Origin: Diplosphaera chodatii
Taxonomy: Eukaryota > Chlorophyta > Trebouxiophyceae > Prasiolales > Stichococcaceae
DNA: 64,000 nt
Assembly (NCBI GenBank): GCA_032358165.1
Contig: JAALGY010000063.1
Location: 62,001-126,000, forward strand
Reading direction: 5' to 3'
Under the pieces are notes generated by a model. The model was not told the origin of the DNA. It searched no databases and saw only the letters and a program-made list of their open reading frames with translations. Positions 45,312-55,651 of the stretch are shown piece by piece; positions within the stretch are counted from its first letter, which is position 1; every line of letters starts with the position of its first letter. Both the position numbers and the translations under genes were made by a program.

Positions 45312-47762
45312 CTACTGCACTGGATCCACAGCCTCGTGCGGCATGAGCTCTGCAGCCCACTCCGGCGGCGGGCTGGTGAAAGACCAGTCTTCACATGAAT
45401 AGCTGTGAGCATGCAGCCACAGCACGCTCAGCTCCGTGGGCCACCCTGCGACATAGTCGACAGCAACCGGCGCCATTGGTGAGTGCACGTGGTCGTAGAT
45501 GGTAGTCAAGGTGGGAACGATACCTGCGCTGCCCTGTGCGGAGAAGCGGATGTCCTACTGGATGCATGTGCTGCTCACCACGGGGTATGAGGCTGGGGCA
45601 GTGTGTGCAGAGTTCGTCCCGGTCGCCAGGATCCACCAGGAACTCTGCGGCCGCCCGCCTGAGCTCGTCTGCATCATCGATCACGAACTGCCGCGGCGGC
45701 CGCACCTCCATGCACAGCGCAGGTGGCTGCGCGGCAGCTGCGCTGGCTGCATCAGGGCCACAAGCGCTGCCACTGCCACTGGCGCTGGCAGTGCACCGCT
45801 CATTTGCCGCGGGCCGCTGCCCTGCGCCGTCTGCGGCCGCGCGCCCCACAGGCTCGGCAGGCGGCCCAGCCGCCTGTGCGCCCGCTGGTGGTTGTGCAGG
45901 CGTCTGCCCATTGGCTGCCTGCCCGCCTCCTGCGTCAGGCCGCCCATCGCTGACGGTGCCGCTCCTGCCGACGCCAAGGCGACCGCCGTACTGCCAGTCA
46001 TTGGCGATGGGGTGGCCCGCGTGCTGCAGGTGCACGCGGATCTGGTGGGTGCGCCCCGTCTTCGGCCTGCGCAGCACCAGCCCAGCGAGGCGCTGCTGTG
46101 CGGTGTGTTCGACTCCAGGGCCCGGTCAAGGCCCAGATGCTGTCCAAGGTGTGAATTCACTGCAGCTGTTGCCACTGCCGAGGCTGCACAGACAGGCAGG
46201 GGCATGCTCACCGGCATTCCACCAGGCTGGTGGCGCCGTCTGCCGCCACGCTGAGCCGCCGAAAGGCCGTGACCGCAGACTTGGCAGCGCCCAGGTCCGA
46301 CCTCGTGTTGGACACGGCAGACCCCGGCGCCGTCGCTGCGGCGTTGCGCCTCGGGTCCCACAGCAGCGGCATGTCCACCGTCAGCGGCTGCTCCGGGAAG
46401 GTGCCAGCCACCCTCGCCAGGTACACCTTGTCCAGCTCGCCACCCTGCAGCACACACCGCGCGCTGCCAGCACTGCACAGTGACTGAACCTCGTGCGTGG
46501 CTCTGTGCAACCCTGCACTCCTCACCTGCTCGGCATCGCGCCGCCGCAACAGGGCGCGCAGCTATGCTGTGCACATGCGCGGGAGGCGCACCGCGACTTT
46601 GGCGTTGAGGCGCGCGGCGGCGGCGGGCGTCCGCGCGAGCAGCAGCACCCCGCTGACCGGCTTGTCCAGGCGGTGCACCGGGTGCAGGCGGCCCAGGTCC
46701 GGCCGGAGCGCCTGTTTGGGACCAGAGCGACACGCCTGTTCCTGTCTCCGCACATGCTGCCGGCAGACAGGTGGCGTGTGCTTGCATGCTGTGCCACGGG
46801 GCTTTTGATGACGTGCTGCAGGGACAGGGTGCCGCGCACCTCCAGCCGGCCGCACACGGTGTTCTTGCGGTGCTGACCAGCGACGTGCACTGGCATGCAC
46901 GCCGGCTTGGACACCGCCAGGACATCGTCCGTCATGCCCAGCACCTGCCGGAGAGCACAGCACGGCGCATCACAGGCGGCCGCTCAAGATGGTCAATGCT
47001 GCTGACGGGGGCTGCGGGCAGTGCGGGTTCACCGTGAGGCGTACCTCGATGGGGGTGTCCAGCACTGGCGGCTCATGGCGATGCACAAAGTGGCGCATGC
47101 ACCAGCCGCCCTTCAGCGGCGTGTCCTCCTGGACCTGCGTGACCGGACGTGTCGGTTGCCGCATGCCCCGTGAAGATGCTGTCACTACACAGGAGGGGGT
47201 GCATGGACTGCAGGCAAACGGGCCACCTTGCGTCCCTCCACACGGATGCGCCCATCTGCAAATGCCTGCTCCACATACTCCCTTGACAGCAGCGGGAACT
47301 CCTGGTGCGCAGTACGAGCCGCGACCGTGAGCAGTTGAAAAGGTGCAGATACAGGAATACTGGCACAGGTGCACAGCTGGTGATGCTGCGCCAACCCCGG
47401 CGATGATGTCGATGATGTTGCGGCCGACATGCCGCTGCTTCACATTGAACCGGAAGTCGAAAAAGTAAGGCCGGACCTGCATGTATAGTCTTACATTGTC
47501 ATGCCTGATGTCATACATGCAAGTCAGTCTCTGCGAAATTCATAGCACTCTCCAAGTCCCGGGGGGTGGCGTGCGGGGTGACGCACATACAGCGCACCAG
47601 CAGCAAGCCGTTGTGCGTCACAAAGTCCTCCAACGTGATCGGTGTGTCCTGCTGTTCGACATTCGCATCAAAGCAGGGATTTTTGACGTCAACTGCAGAG
47701 GCAGGTGTGTGCATGCGCTGCCGCTTCACGGGTCGAGTGTCGTTGGCTGCTGCCTCGGCCAT
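45312..47762 (-). CDS. RluA-type RNA pseudouridine synthase (PUS7/RPUSD2/Pus9-like)
   Basis: Nine exons in phase: 47598-47762, 47396-47476, 47227-47301, 47033-47134, 46798-46944, 46592-46711, 46212-46444, 45579-46066, 45312-45445 (514 residues). It isomerises uridine in RNA. The order of blocks is as in eukaryotic RPUSD2/Rib2-Pus9: VRPYFFDFRFNVKQRHVGRN, an S4-like EFPLLSREYVEQAFADGRIR, HRHEPPVLDTPIEVRLT, LAVSKPACMPVHVAG, the catalytic HPVHRLDKPVSGVLLLAR (Asp of HRLD), and CRPKTGRTHQIRVHLQHAGH. A ~120-residue Ala/Gly-rich insertion precedes a CTHCP pair and a C-terminal LWLHAHSYSCEDWSFTSP domain, as in plant homologues. No deaminase domain is seen. N-terminal KRQR suggests possible nuclear location. 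Confidence 0.92.
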
Positions 47763-48136
47763 GCGTGAACGGCACTGGGAAGCAAAGCCCCAGTCAGATG
47801 AACGTGATTCGGGGTGCCAAGAGTGTGAAATGAGTGAGTGAGATTGAACGCATGCACAATTGGTCAGGTGGCGGCAGCCAAACCCTGGTGGGGATGCAGG
47901 CACATGGACCCAGCTTGCTCTCGATTACAGACCAGATTGCGTGTGAAACGCACTGGTGCTGATGCTTTTGCAAGTTTGGCCAACGCGAAGCTGAGCTAAG
48001 GTAGGCATAGGAGGCTGCGAGCACCATCTGGCCCGCCGGATGGGAGCAGCACATATGCACACATGTGCCACCAGCCGGCAACATAGCAATATCCCGAGGC
48101 TGCCCAGTGGTTTCGGAAGCAGGTCGCAGGTAGGCC
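47763..48136. other. Spacer between CRNKL1 stop and pseudouridine synthase start
   Basis: 374 bp; tandem genes on the minus strand. Presumed 3' UTR plus promoter; nothing else seen. Confidence 0.5.
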
Positions 48137-51100
48137 TCAGCTGCCATTTGCCAACGCTGCCGCTGCCTGGGCCTGCTTCCAGCGCTGTGCCGCCTCCAGC
48201 AGCTTGAGGTTTGGCGCTGCGCCTGCCTCCTCTGGGAAGATGTAGTCCTATGACGCACAGACAGGAAGTCACAGCATGCCCACGGTTGTGATATGATGCG
48301 GATGCCGGGTCGCTACATGTGCGCGCCGCCAGCAGCAGCATGCACCGCCAGGCGTCAGTCGGTGCCGCTGCAGGGGGGGTTGCTGGGCAGGCGGCCCGGC
48401 GCACCAGGTACTCCTCCATGCCCGCGTCGATGCCGTCCTCGGTGACGACCCGGCGCTTGCGCTTGACGGCCCGCGGCATCTTCTTCTCCACCGCCGCCAC
48501 CGCCGCGAGCCGCTGCTCCTCCGGCCTGGACATGGCACACACGTGTCACGAGGTCGGTCAGACGTTCCTGCGGGCGGACCCCGAGTGCGGCCGCGGCAGC
48601 GGGCAGCGCATACGCAAGGGTTGAGCCATAACACCGACAGCTGACAGTCACATCCATGTGCCGGCTGCCTGCAGTCAGCTGGGCGCACCTGGAGGTGGAC
48701 TGCTCGAAGGCCAGCCAGGCCTGCAGCAGCATGACGGCCTCCTCCTTGGCGTTGGGCTGCGTCGCCCGCAGCCGCCGCAAGGCCCGCTCATACACGCTGC
48801 GCGTCGCGCTCTCCCGCGCCTCTGCCGCCTCCTCGCCTTCTGCTTCTGCCGCTGCTGATGCTGCTGCTGCGTCCCTGCAGGTGTAGCACGCCAAAACTCC
48901 TTTGCCACGCTCAACTGTATTGTAAAACATGCTGGACCTGATCCCAGTTTGGTATAGGTATCACAGGGTGTAAGCATGCAAACGGGGAGGGAACCCTGCA
49001 TTGGAAAAGCTGAGTCTCTACAAATGGTCCCTCCCTGCAGGCATAGCAGTGTCTGGTACTGACAGGGCAGGTGCAACAGCAGGGGGGAGCGGCGCACGGC
49101 TGGTCGTCGTCGGCGGCGGCGGCGAGCTGCGCCAGCGGCGTCGCCTCGAAGGCGGCGTACGACAGCCACACCTTGACGTGGCCGGTGCGCTCCAGCAGGC
49201 GCTCGTACAGGGCGCGCGTGGCCTCCCGCTGCCCCTCGCCCGACTCCATGTCGATGTACGCCTTCCACAGCACCTGCGGGGAGGGGGGGCACACGGTCGG
49301 CCAGACCCCGAGCGGCTGCACGCTGCTGCGCTGCCATGAGAACTCAGTGGCCTCCTGGACGGCCGACCAGGCGCGCGTCTGGCCGCCGCGCAGGCCGCGC
49401 ACCTCGGGCATGTCCAGCTGGGGCTGCGCGATGGCGAGCTCGTAGATGGCGCGCGCCCGGTCCAGCTCCCCCAGCGACCGCTCCAGCTCCGCGAAGCGCG
49501 CCCACGCGGAGCACCGCGTCGGGTCCCACTCCACATACTTCTCGTACAGCTTCCGACACCTGCGCGCCCGGTTGCAGAGCCTCGAATGTGCGCACGAGAC
49601 CACCACAACATCCGGGCACATCAGACAGATCATGATTGAGATTGCAGCCGTTCCGCTGTATTTGGCTGGTGTGCAGACGAGGTGTCCACATGCTGGATAC
49701 CAAGCTGTTTCCAGCTGTTTCCAGGACGCACCTGTCCACGTTGCCCAGCTGCAGCTCCAGGTCGATGTACGCCTTGAACAGCTTGTCCTTGGGGCAGCTG
49801 CCGATGGCCATGCCCAGGATCTGCCGCGCCGCATCCAGCCGCAGCTGCCGGATCTCAAAGTGCGCCGCCATCACCCACACCTGTCCGACCACAGCTGGAC
49901 GTGACACAGACTCCGACCATGACCTTTCCGAAGGTTGATGTGCTGCAGCACCGTATGCAGGGTGCGCGCTGCTGCAGGGCGTGCTGCAGGGGCGATCTCC
50001 CACCTTGGCAAAGGTGAAGAGGCGGTGGGGTATGAGCTTGAGGCAGTTGCGGTACACCTCCCGGGTGCGGGCGGGGTCCTCCGCCTCCATCTCCTCCCAC
50101 AGCGCGTAGTTCAGCCACAGGTAGATGTACCGCTGCCAGTACCGCTTCTCCGGCGCGTCCAGCGGCAGCGGCACATTGCCCACCGCTCTCTCGTATACCT
50201 GCATGTTTGCGCCTCGTAGGGGTGCACATTTTGGGGGAACAGTCGACAGGGGCCAGGTTGATGCATGCTTTACCGTTGGAGCTATAGTGGATTGTATCAA
50301 AGGACTTCGTGCAAAACCTGGGCTCACCTCGCGTACTTTGTCGGGGTCGCCCGCATTCTCCTCCAGTCGGGCATAGTCGAACCAGGTGTCGTAGTTTTGT
50401 GGGTTGGCTGCCACCTGCAACGTCACCCAGCAAACTTTCAAGCTGAGTGTGATCAGGGCTGCTTGCCCATCCAACAGACAGGGTAAGTGGCAGCCTAAAC
50501 ACCCCAGATGATGACTGCCCCACCTCATCCTCGTACTGGAACCGCCGCTCGCCGACAATGATGTCCTCAATGCCAGTACGATCACCGTGCTGCTTCTCGA
50601 ATGCCACTGCCCTTGCGTAGACGGCCGTTGCCTGCCATCGCCAGCAGGTCACACATCAGGGGCAGGCACAGGCAACCTCCACAGGGCTGCAGGCGTCTCG
50701 CCGCACTTCTGCAGCAAGCACCAGTGGGGGCACTGTGGCCACTAGACCAGGCTGCACAGTGACGAGCGGGCCCGCCTGCAGCAGCGCACCTGGCCCTTGG
50801 GGATGTGGTCCAGGGCGTAGCGGTAGATGGCGCGCGCCCGCTCCACCTCCTTCACCTTCTCCTCAAACTCGGCAAACTTCATGAACAGCTCCTCCTGCAG
50901 ACAATTGGTGAGGTGGACTTCGTCATGAGGAGTTCCTCTTGGTGACCGATGTTGCTTTGCCAGCACAACATGTCCCAGCAGCAGAAGGGGTTCTGCATGT
51001 CATCTCCCGTTTGCGCAAGATCTGCGATCTTCGAGAAGTTACAGCAACACCCACCATGTTGGCTTCGCCCTCCAGCTCCTGCACAGCCCGCTCGTACACC

Positions 51101-52296
51101 GCCCGCGCCCTCGCCACATCGCCGCTCTTCATCTCGAACTTGGCGTAGCGCACCCACGACTTGACCTCGGGCAGGCACCGCACGTACCGCTCGTAGATGC
51201 CACGTGCGCGCTCCACCTCGTTGTACCGCAGCTCCATCTGCGGGGTGGGCGGCAGGATTAATGATGCAGGGTGAAGGGGACAATGTGTGAGAATGTGAAC
51301 TAGTATCATGCAGCTGGCGTGCCACCAATCTGCTCTATCATGCTGCCTGTTACCTTGATGTACGCTGCCCAGCCGTTGTGGTCTGGCTCCCACTTCATCC
51401 AGCGCTCGAAGATCTGGCGCGCACCGGCCACATTGCCCAGCATCTCCTCCATGTGAATGTACTTGTACCTGCGGCATGCCGGCTTGAGTCACTGCACAGC
51501 CGCCCTGCAGCTGTAGTGTGCACGATTCAGCAGCTGCTGCCACATGGTGGCAAGTGGTGCATCACGCAACCCACATGCACGAAGACCCACCAGAGCTGGT
51601 CCACGCGCGGCATGAGCGTGACGGCGCGGTCCCACACATTGCGGGCGTGGTTGACGAAGCGGTGCCGCATCTCCATCTCCGCGTATTTGAGCCACAGGTT
51701 GACTGCATTGTAGTTGACGTCCAGCGCCCGCTCGAACACCGAGCGCGCCCGCCGGAAGTCCTTCTGCTTCTCCTCCCATTGCGCATACTGCATTGGGTGG
51801 ATGCGGCGCAGTGGTGAGGCGCTCGCTTGCCTGCACGGCTACACCTCCCCACGGACACAGGCACCCCTTGCTTGCGGTTGCCCACCCCTGTCAGCAAGCT
51901 CCGCGCACCCTCATCCACCAGTTGAGGTTCCAGCGCTTCATGCGCAGCGTGTCCTCATACTCCTTGCGCTTGCGCAGCCGGTACTCGCCCAGCTCCGTCT
52001 CATTGGTGATGATCTGGGTGGGCGCCGTGAAGTCCTTCTCCTGCAGCTCCTTGGCCTCACGCACGATCTGCTCCGAGGTGATCTGCGGGAGGGCAGCGGC
52101 AACGACTGTGTCAGTAGCTGCGACACGATACCGTGGCAAGCCGCAGGCATCGTCTGCGTACTGGGCAGCATGACGCTCGAACCACAGGCTGCGGCAGCGG
52201 CACCTGCTTGGGCGCCGCGGACTTGTTCTTGACGGCTGTGGCGCGCGGCAGCCGGATCTCGGTGTCGCGCTCCGAGATGCCCACATTGGCCGCCAT
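48137..52296 (-). CDS. CRNKL1: Crooked neck-like pre-mRNA splicing factor (CRNKL1/CLF1/SYF3)
   Basis: Fifteen exons in phase: 52204-52296, 51909-52082, 51591-51787, 51354-51468, 51055-51237, 50790-50894, 50631-50524 read as 50524-50631, 50328-50414, 50004-50198, 49732-49880, 49403-49559, 49098-49273, 48689-48874, 48405-48525, 48137-48247 (718 residues). It is a core Prp19/NineTeen-complex scaffold made of HAT (half-TPR) repeats. Visible repeats include [133 protein letters not shown], and [20 protein letters not shown]. The C-terminus has [12 protein letters not shown] and [20 protein letters not shown] as in human. It is divergent from TBP, 719 bp apart. Confidence 0.95.
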
Positions 52297-53015
52297 GGCG
52301 GCTGTATATGTCGAGCCTCCTCGCTAGCTGCTGGCACCTAGCTACAGGCGTGCCCTGTGCCTTCTGTCACCCCCGCTGCATTGGACGACGCGGTCAGCGC
52401 ACAGAGCGCTGCCGAGCGTCGGCGAACACCCACAATCTGAAGCTTTGCAAGCTAGGCACCGTAACGTTTGCGCCTGGCCTCTAGAGGGTCAGTCCCTCCC
52501 TCAGAGCACGAAGAGTAATGGTTGCTGATTCCAAACTGATGCGACTGCAGTCGCCAAGTAGGTAGAGCAGTTGCGACTGCAGTAACAGCAATGCTAGAGC
52601 AGGCACAAGCCTTTGCTTCGCACGAAGAGTCGGTGTGCGAACCGAGCCTCCGAGCGGGCAGGCCGTTGCGGCAAAGTACAGCATGCTTCCAGCTCTGCAG
52701 GGTGTTGCACATTCTCTGAATTCTTAGGCTGGGCCGTGCTGTTCACGGAGGGCAATAGCTTACTTGCGCTATCGTCTCGGTGGTTACATGCTTAACTGGC
52801 ATGTGAAGCTGGCTAAGCGCCATACACGCTCGAAGAGTGTAGCCCCTCTGCAGCCTGTGAATCACATAGAGGCTGTAGCTGGGGCATCACCTGCACACTT
52901 TAACAGTGCGTCCGTCTGTATACAGCGGCAGCCGTTGAACCTCGCCGGCCCACGCCCTTCACTGGTCGTGGGCCGGGTGCTGCACAAGTTGTCACCCGCC
53001 GCAGCCTGACGCAAC
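52297..53015. other. Shared upstream region of CRNKL1 and TBP
   Basis: 719 bp between divergent starts of two core gene-expression genes. No supported gene inside. Confidence 0.5.
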
Positions 53016-53717
53016 ATGGCGGCACCGGGGCAGTCTCAGGAGCTGGTGCCAGCAGAGGCCGCTGGCGTAGACTTGTCAGTGCACAAGTCAGGCATCGTGC
53101 CGACGCTGCAGAATATTGTGGCCACGGTCAACCTGGACACCAAGCTTGACTTGAAGACCATTGCACTGACGGCGCGCAATGCTGAGTACAACCCAAAGCG
53201 GTTTGCCGCCGTCATCATGCGGATTCGGGACCCAAAGACCACAGCGCTCATCTTTGCTTCTGGCAAGATGGTTGTCACAGGAGCCAAATCAGAGCAGGCA
53301 GGTAGACTTGCAGCGCGCAAGTATGCCCGTATCATCCAGAAGCTTGGCTTTGAGGCTAGCTTCAAGGACTTCAAGATCCAGAATGTGGTGGCATCCTGTG
53401 ATGTGAAGTTCCCCATCCGGCTCGAGGGCTTAGCATTCTCTCACGGCCTGTTCTGCAGCTATGAACCAGAGCTGTTCCCGGGCCTCATCTATCGAATGAA
53501 GGCGCCAAAGATCGTGCTGTTGATCTTCGTATCGGGCAAGGTCGTGCTAACAGGCGCCAAGCAGCGTGAGGAGATCTACGAGGCATTCGAGAAGATCTAC
53601 CCAACACTGCAGGAGTTCCGCAAAGGCGACGCAGCTGCAATGCTGCCGCCAGCCCCCTCGCCTGTGCAGCAGCCGCCACCTTCGTCTCTGGGGGCGCCTG
53701 CTCCGCAGTTGATCTGA
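53016..53717 (+). CDS. TBP: TATA-box-binding protein with Pro-rich C-terminal tail
   Basis: Single-exon gene of 233 residues. After a short N-terminus, residues ~25-205 form the two saddle repeats: [59 protein letters not shown], then the second copy with [40 protein letters not shown] and [20 protein letters not shown]. The DNA-contacting Phe/Asn and TGAK motifs are intact. TBP nucleates preinitiation complexes of all three nuclear RNA polymerases. Typical TBPs stop soon after EFRK; this one adds about 29 residues rich in Pro, Ala and Gln. The gene has no introns. It is convergent with DHAR, 255 bp apart. Confidence 0.98.
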   Translation: MAAPGQSQELVPAEAAGVDLSVHKSGIVPTLQNIVATVNLDTKLDLKTIALTARNAEYNPKRFAAVIMRIRDPKTTALIFASGKMVVTGAKSEQAGRLAARKYARIIQKLGFEASFKDFKIQNVVASCDVKFPIRLEGLAFSHGLFCSYEPELFPGLIYRMKAPKIVLLIFVSGKVVLTGAKQREEIYEAFEKIYPTLQEFRKGDAAAMLPPAPSPVQQPPPSSLGAPAPQLI

Positions 53718-53894
53718 GGAGGCTCTGGGAGGGATGGGCATTCCCTGGTGGGTCAGTAGCTCGGAGTGCTTGGTGGGCCTTCTCAGGCCTGTTTACATGG
53801 CAGTCAGCAAGTACAGTGAATCACCGGGCTTTGGATGCACTGCCAACATGGTTTCATGTTGTCACGTGCTGCAACAACCCAGAGGCAAAGTCTA

Positions 53895-53899
53895 TGTAA
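53895..53899 (+). promoter_or_regulatory. Candidate TGTAA polyadenylation signal for TBP
   Basis: TGTAA lies 178 nt after the TBP stop and before the end of the convergent DHAR coding region. It is assigned by the known green-algal signal and position. Confidence 0.45.
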
Positions 53900-53972
53900 T
53901 CGAGTTCAAAGAATCGCTGGCGCAGCAGGCGGCAAGATGTTAAGCGGAGCTGCATACTAGCCACATGCATCC

Positions 53973-55308
53973 TCAGTGCCCTTTCCACCCTGCCACTACG
54001 ATCTCAGGCGCATAGTAGGTCTTCTTCCAGCTGTCGCGCTGCTGCATCCTGTCGAGGTACTGCTGGACGTCCGGGTAGTCGCCCAGCTTGTCCCAGCCCT
54101 GCATCAGCCACAGCATGGTGGGATCAAGCGTGGTCACACACTCAGGTGCAGCGAGTAAGCAAGGTCATGGATAGCGATACAACTGTCTGTGTCGTGCGCA
54201 CCTTGAGCTCCCTCAGGGCGATCTTCAGGTGGTACAGCTTGGGGGCCAGCGCCATGTCACCCGCCGAGATGTTGGCGCCTTTGAGGAAGGGCCCGCCCTT
54301 CTCGAGGTGCCCGTTCAGGCCGCTGAGCTCTGACTCCAGTGCCTTCTGCTTGTCTGCTGCCTCGCTGTCCTCGGACCGCAGGAACTGGACAAATGCTGGG
54401 AAGACCTTGCTGCCCCTGCGGCGGCAGAGGCATAGCAGGTCGGCCACCAGCCAAGCTGCGAGCCCTCGGCAGCCGGTGGCACAGTATGCGATGTTCTAGA
54501 CTGCACAACCCCAGTGCCAGGCTTTCATGCTCACTCTTCGGGCACGGAGTCCGCCTTGCCAAGTGCCGGCTCTGGGAACTGCTCCTCCAGGGTGTCCACA
54601 ATCTCATCAGAGGACGCCAGCCACTTGTCGTTCTTCAGGTCCTTCAGCACCGGCACCGAGCCCTTCTCGTTCACTTTGAAGATCCTGCATGCAGCAGCAG
54701 AGTGCACTGAGCAGCCAGTGCGGAGGCAGACCCTGGTGTTTGTACTCTGGCATGCCTGTTCCATGCGTACCACCTGTCTTGCTTAGCCTACCATTCCGGC
54801 TTGTCCTTCAGATCGACGTAGTGCTGTGTGAATGGCACGTGCTTCTCCTGGAGCGTCAGCAGCGCCCGGTGGCTGAACGGGCCTGCAGAAACAATCGGTG
54901 GCATTGCGGACGCAACCTGCCGCACTTGACCTCCATAGTGATGTCATATGGCAGCCGTGCAGGTCAGATTGGAAACTCACAGTCGCCAAGGATGAGCTCG
55001 CCGCCCTTAGATGGGTCCTTGTATCCCTTGACCTATGTAGACGCTGTGACAGCTTGTTATGTACCCATCATATAGCAGAACATGTGCCAAACCGCATGCA
55101 TGCGCACACACGGCACGGACCGACCTACCCACGCTTCGTAGGCTGGCTCCGACGAGGCAGACATTGCGAGAGCACGCCTACTCCTGAGCAGCAAAGCTGC
55201 AGCGGTGGCACCGCGTAGCACTGACGACCGCGGTAGGGATCGTTGCTGCACCGGCGGGCGTGCGGCAGATGTGATGGAGAAGGATGTGCGGTGAGTGCAC
55301 GCGATCAT
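53973..55308 (-). CDS. DHAR: Dehydroascorbate reductase (DHAR, GST superfamily), probably plastid-targeted
   Basis: Six exons in phase: 55129-55308, 54981-55032, 54792-54882, 54535-54684, 54202-54415, 53973-54098 (270 residues). DHAR regenerates ascorbate from dehydroascorbate with glutathione. The thioredoxin-like N-terminal domain has LILGDCPFSHRALLTLQEKH with the catalytic Cys (CPFS, where many plants have CPFC), VDLKDKPEW and SVPVLKDLKNDKWLASSDEI. The helical domain has SELSGLNGHLEKGGPFLKGA and DMALAPKLYHLKIALRELK. The C-terminus ends EIVVAGWKGH as in plants. The first ~48 residues are rich in Arg, Ser and Ala, a likely plastid transit peptide. A second Met follows (MSASSEPAYEAW) at the mature start and could give a cytosolic form. 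Confidence 0.94.
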
Positions 55309-55651
55309 GCCGATCGTATCGTGAATCAATTGCAAGACTGATGTGTTGTGTATCGGATCAGGGAGGTAGGGTAAACGAGCGTTATGCAGGCACTGCACCA
55401 GCATGCATGCCATTTACGTCAGGGCGAAGCTGGTGAGACTGCATGAACAGAGTGCACGTTGGTAGTCGCATATGCCAGGCTGGCAGTTTGAGTCTCGACG
55501 CAGCATAATAGGCACTGGTAATATTACCAGTCCACATGCACTGGATCGTGTTCCGTGATGACAGCCGCTGCCAGGCTGAGCATCGTAGGTTGAACGAAGG
55601 CGCTGCTGCCGTTTGCAGGGGACATGCTGTGTATTCCGCACACACTTTCTA
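55309..55651. other. Spacer between PWP2 stop and DHAR start
   Basis: 343 bp; tandem minus-strand genes. No feature recognised. Confidence 0.5.

Noticed and set aside
45499..46483. 251- and 315-codon plus-strand frames
   Set aside because: Antisense to conserved exons of the pseudouridine synthase; Arg/Ala/Pro-rich without motifs.
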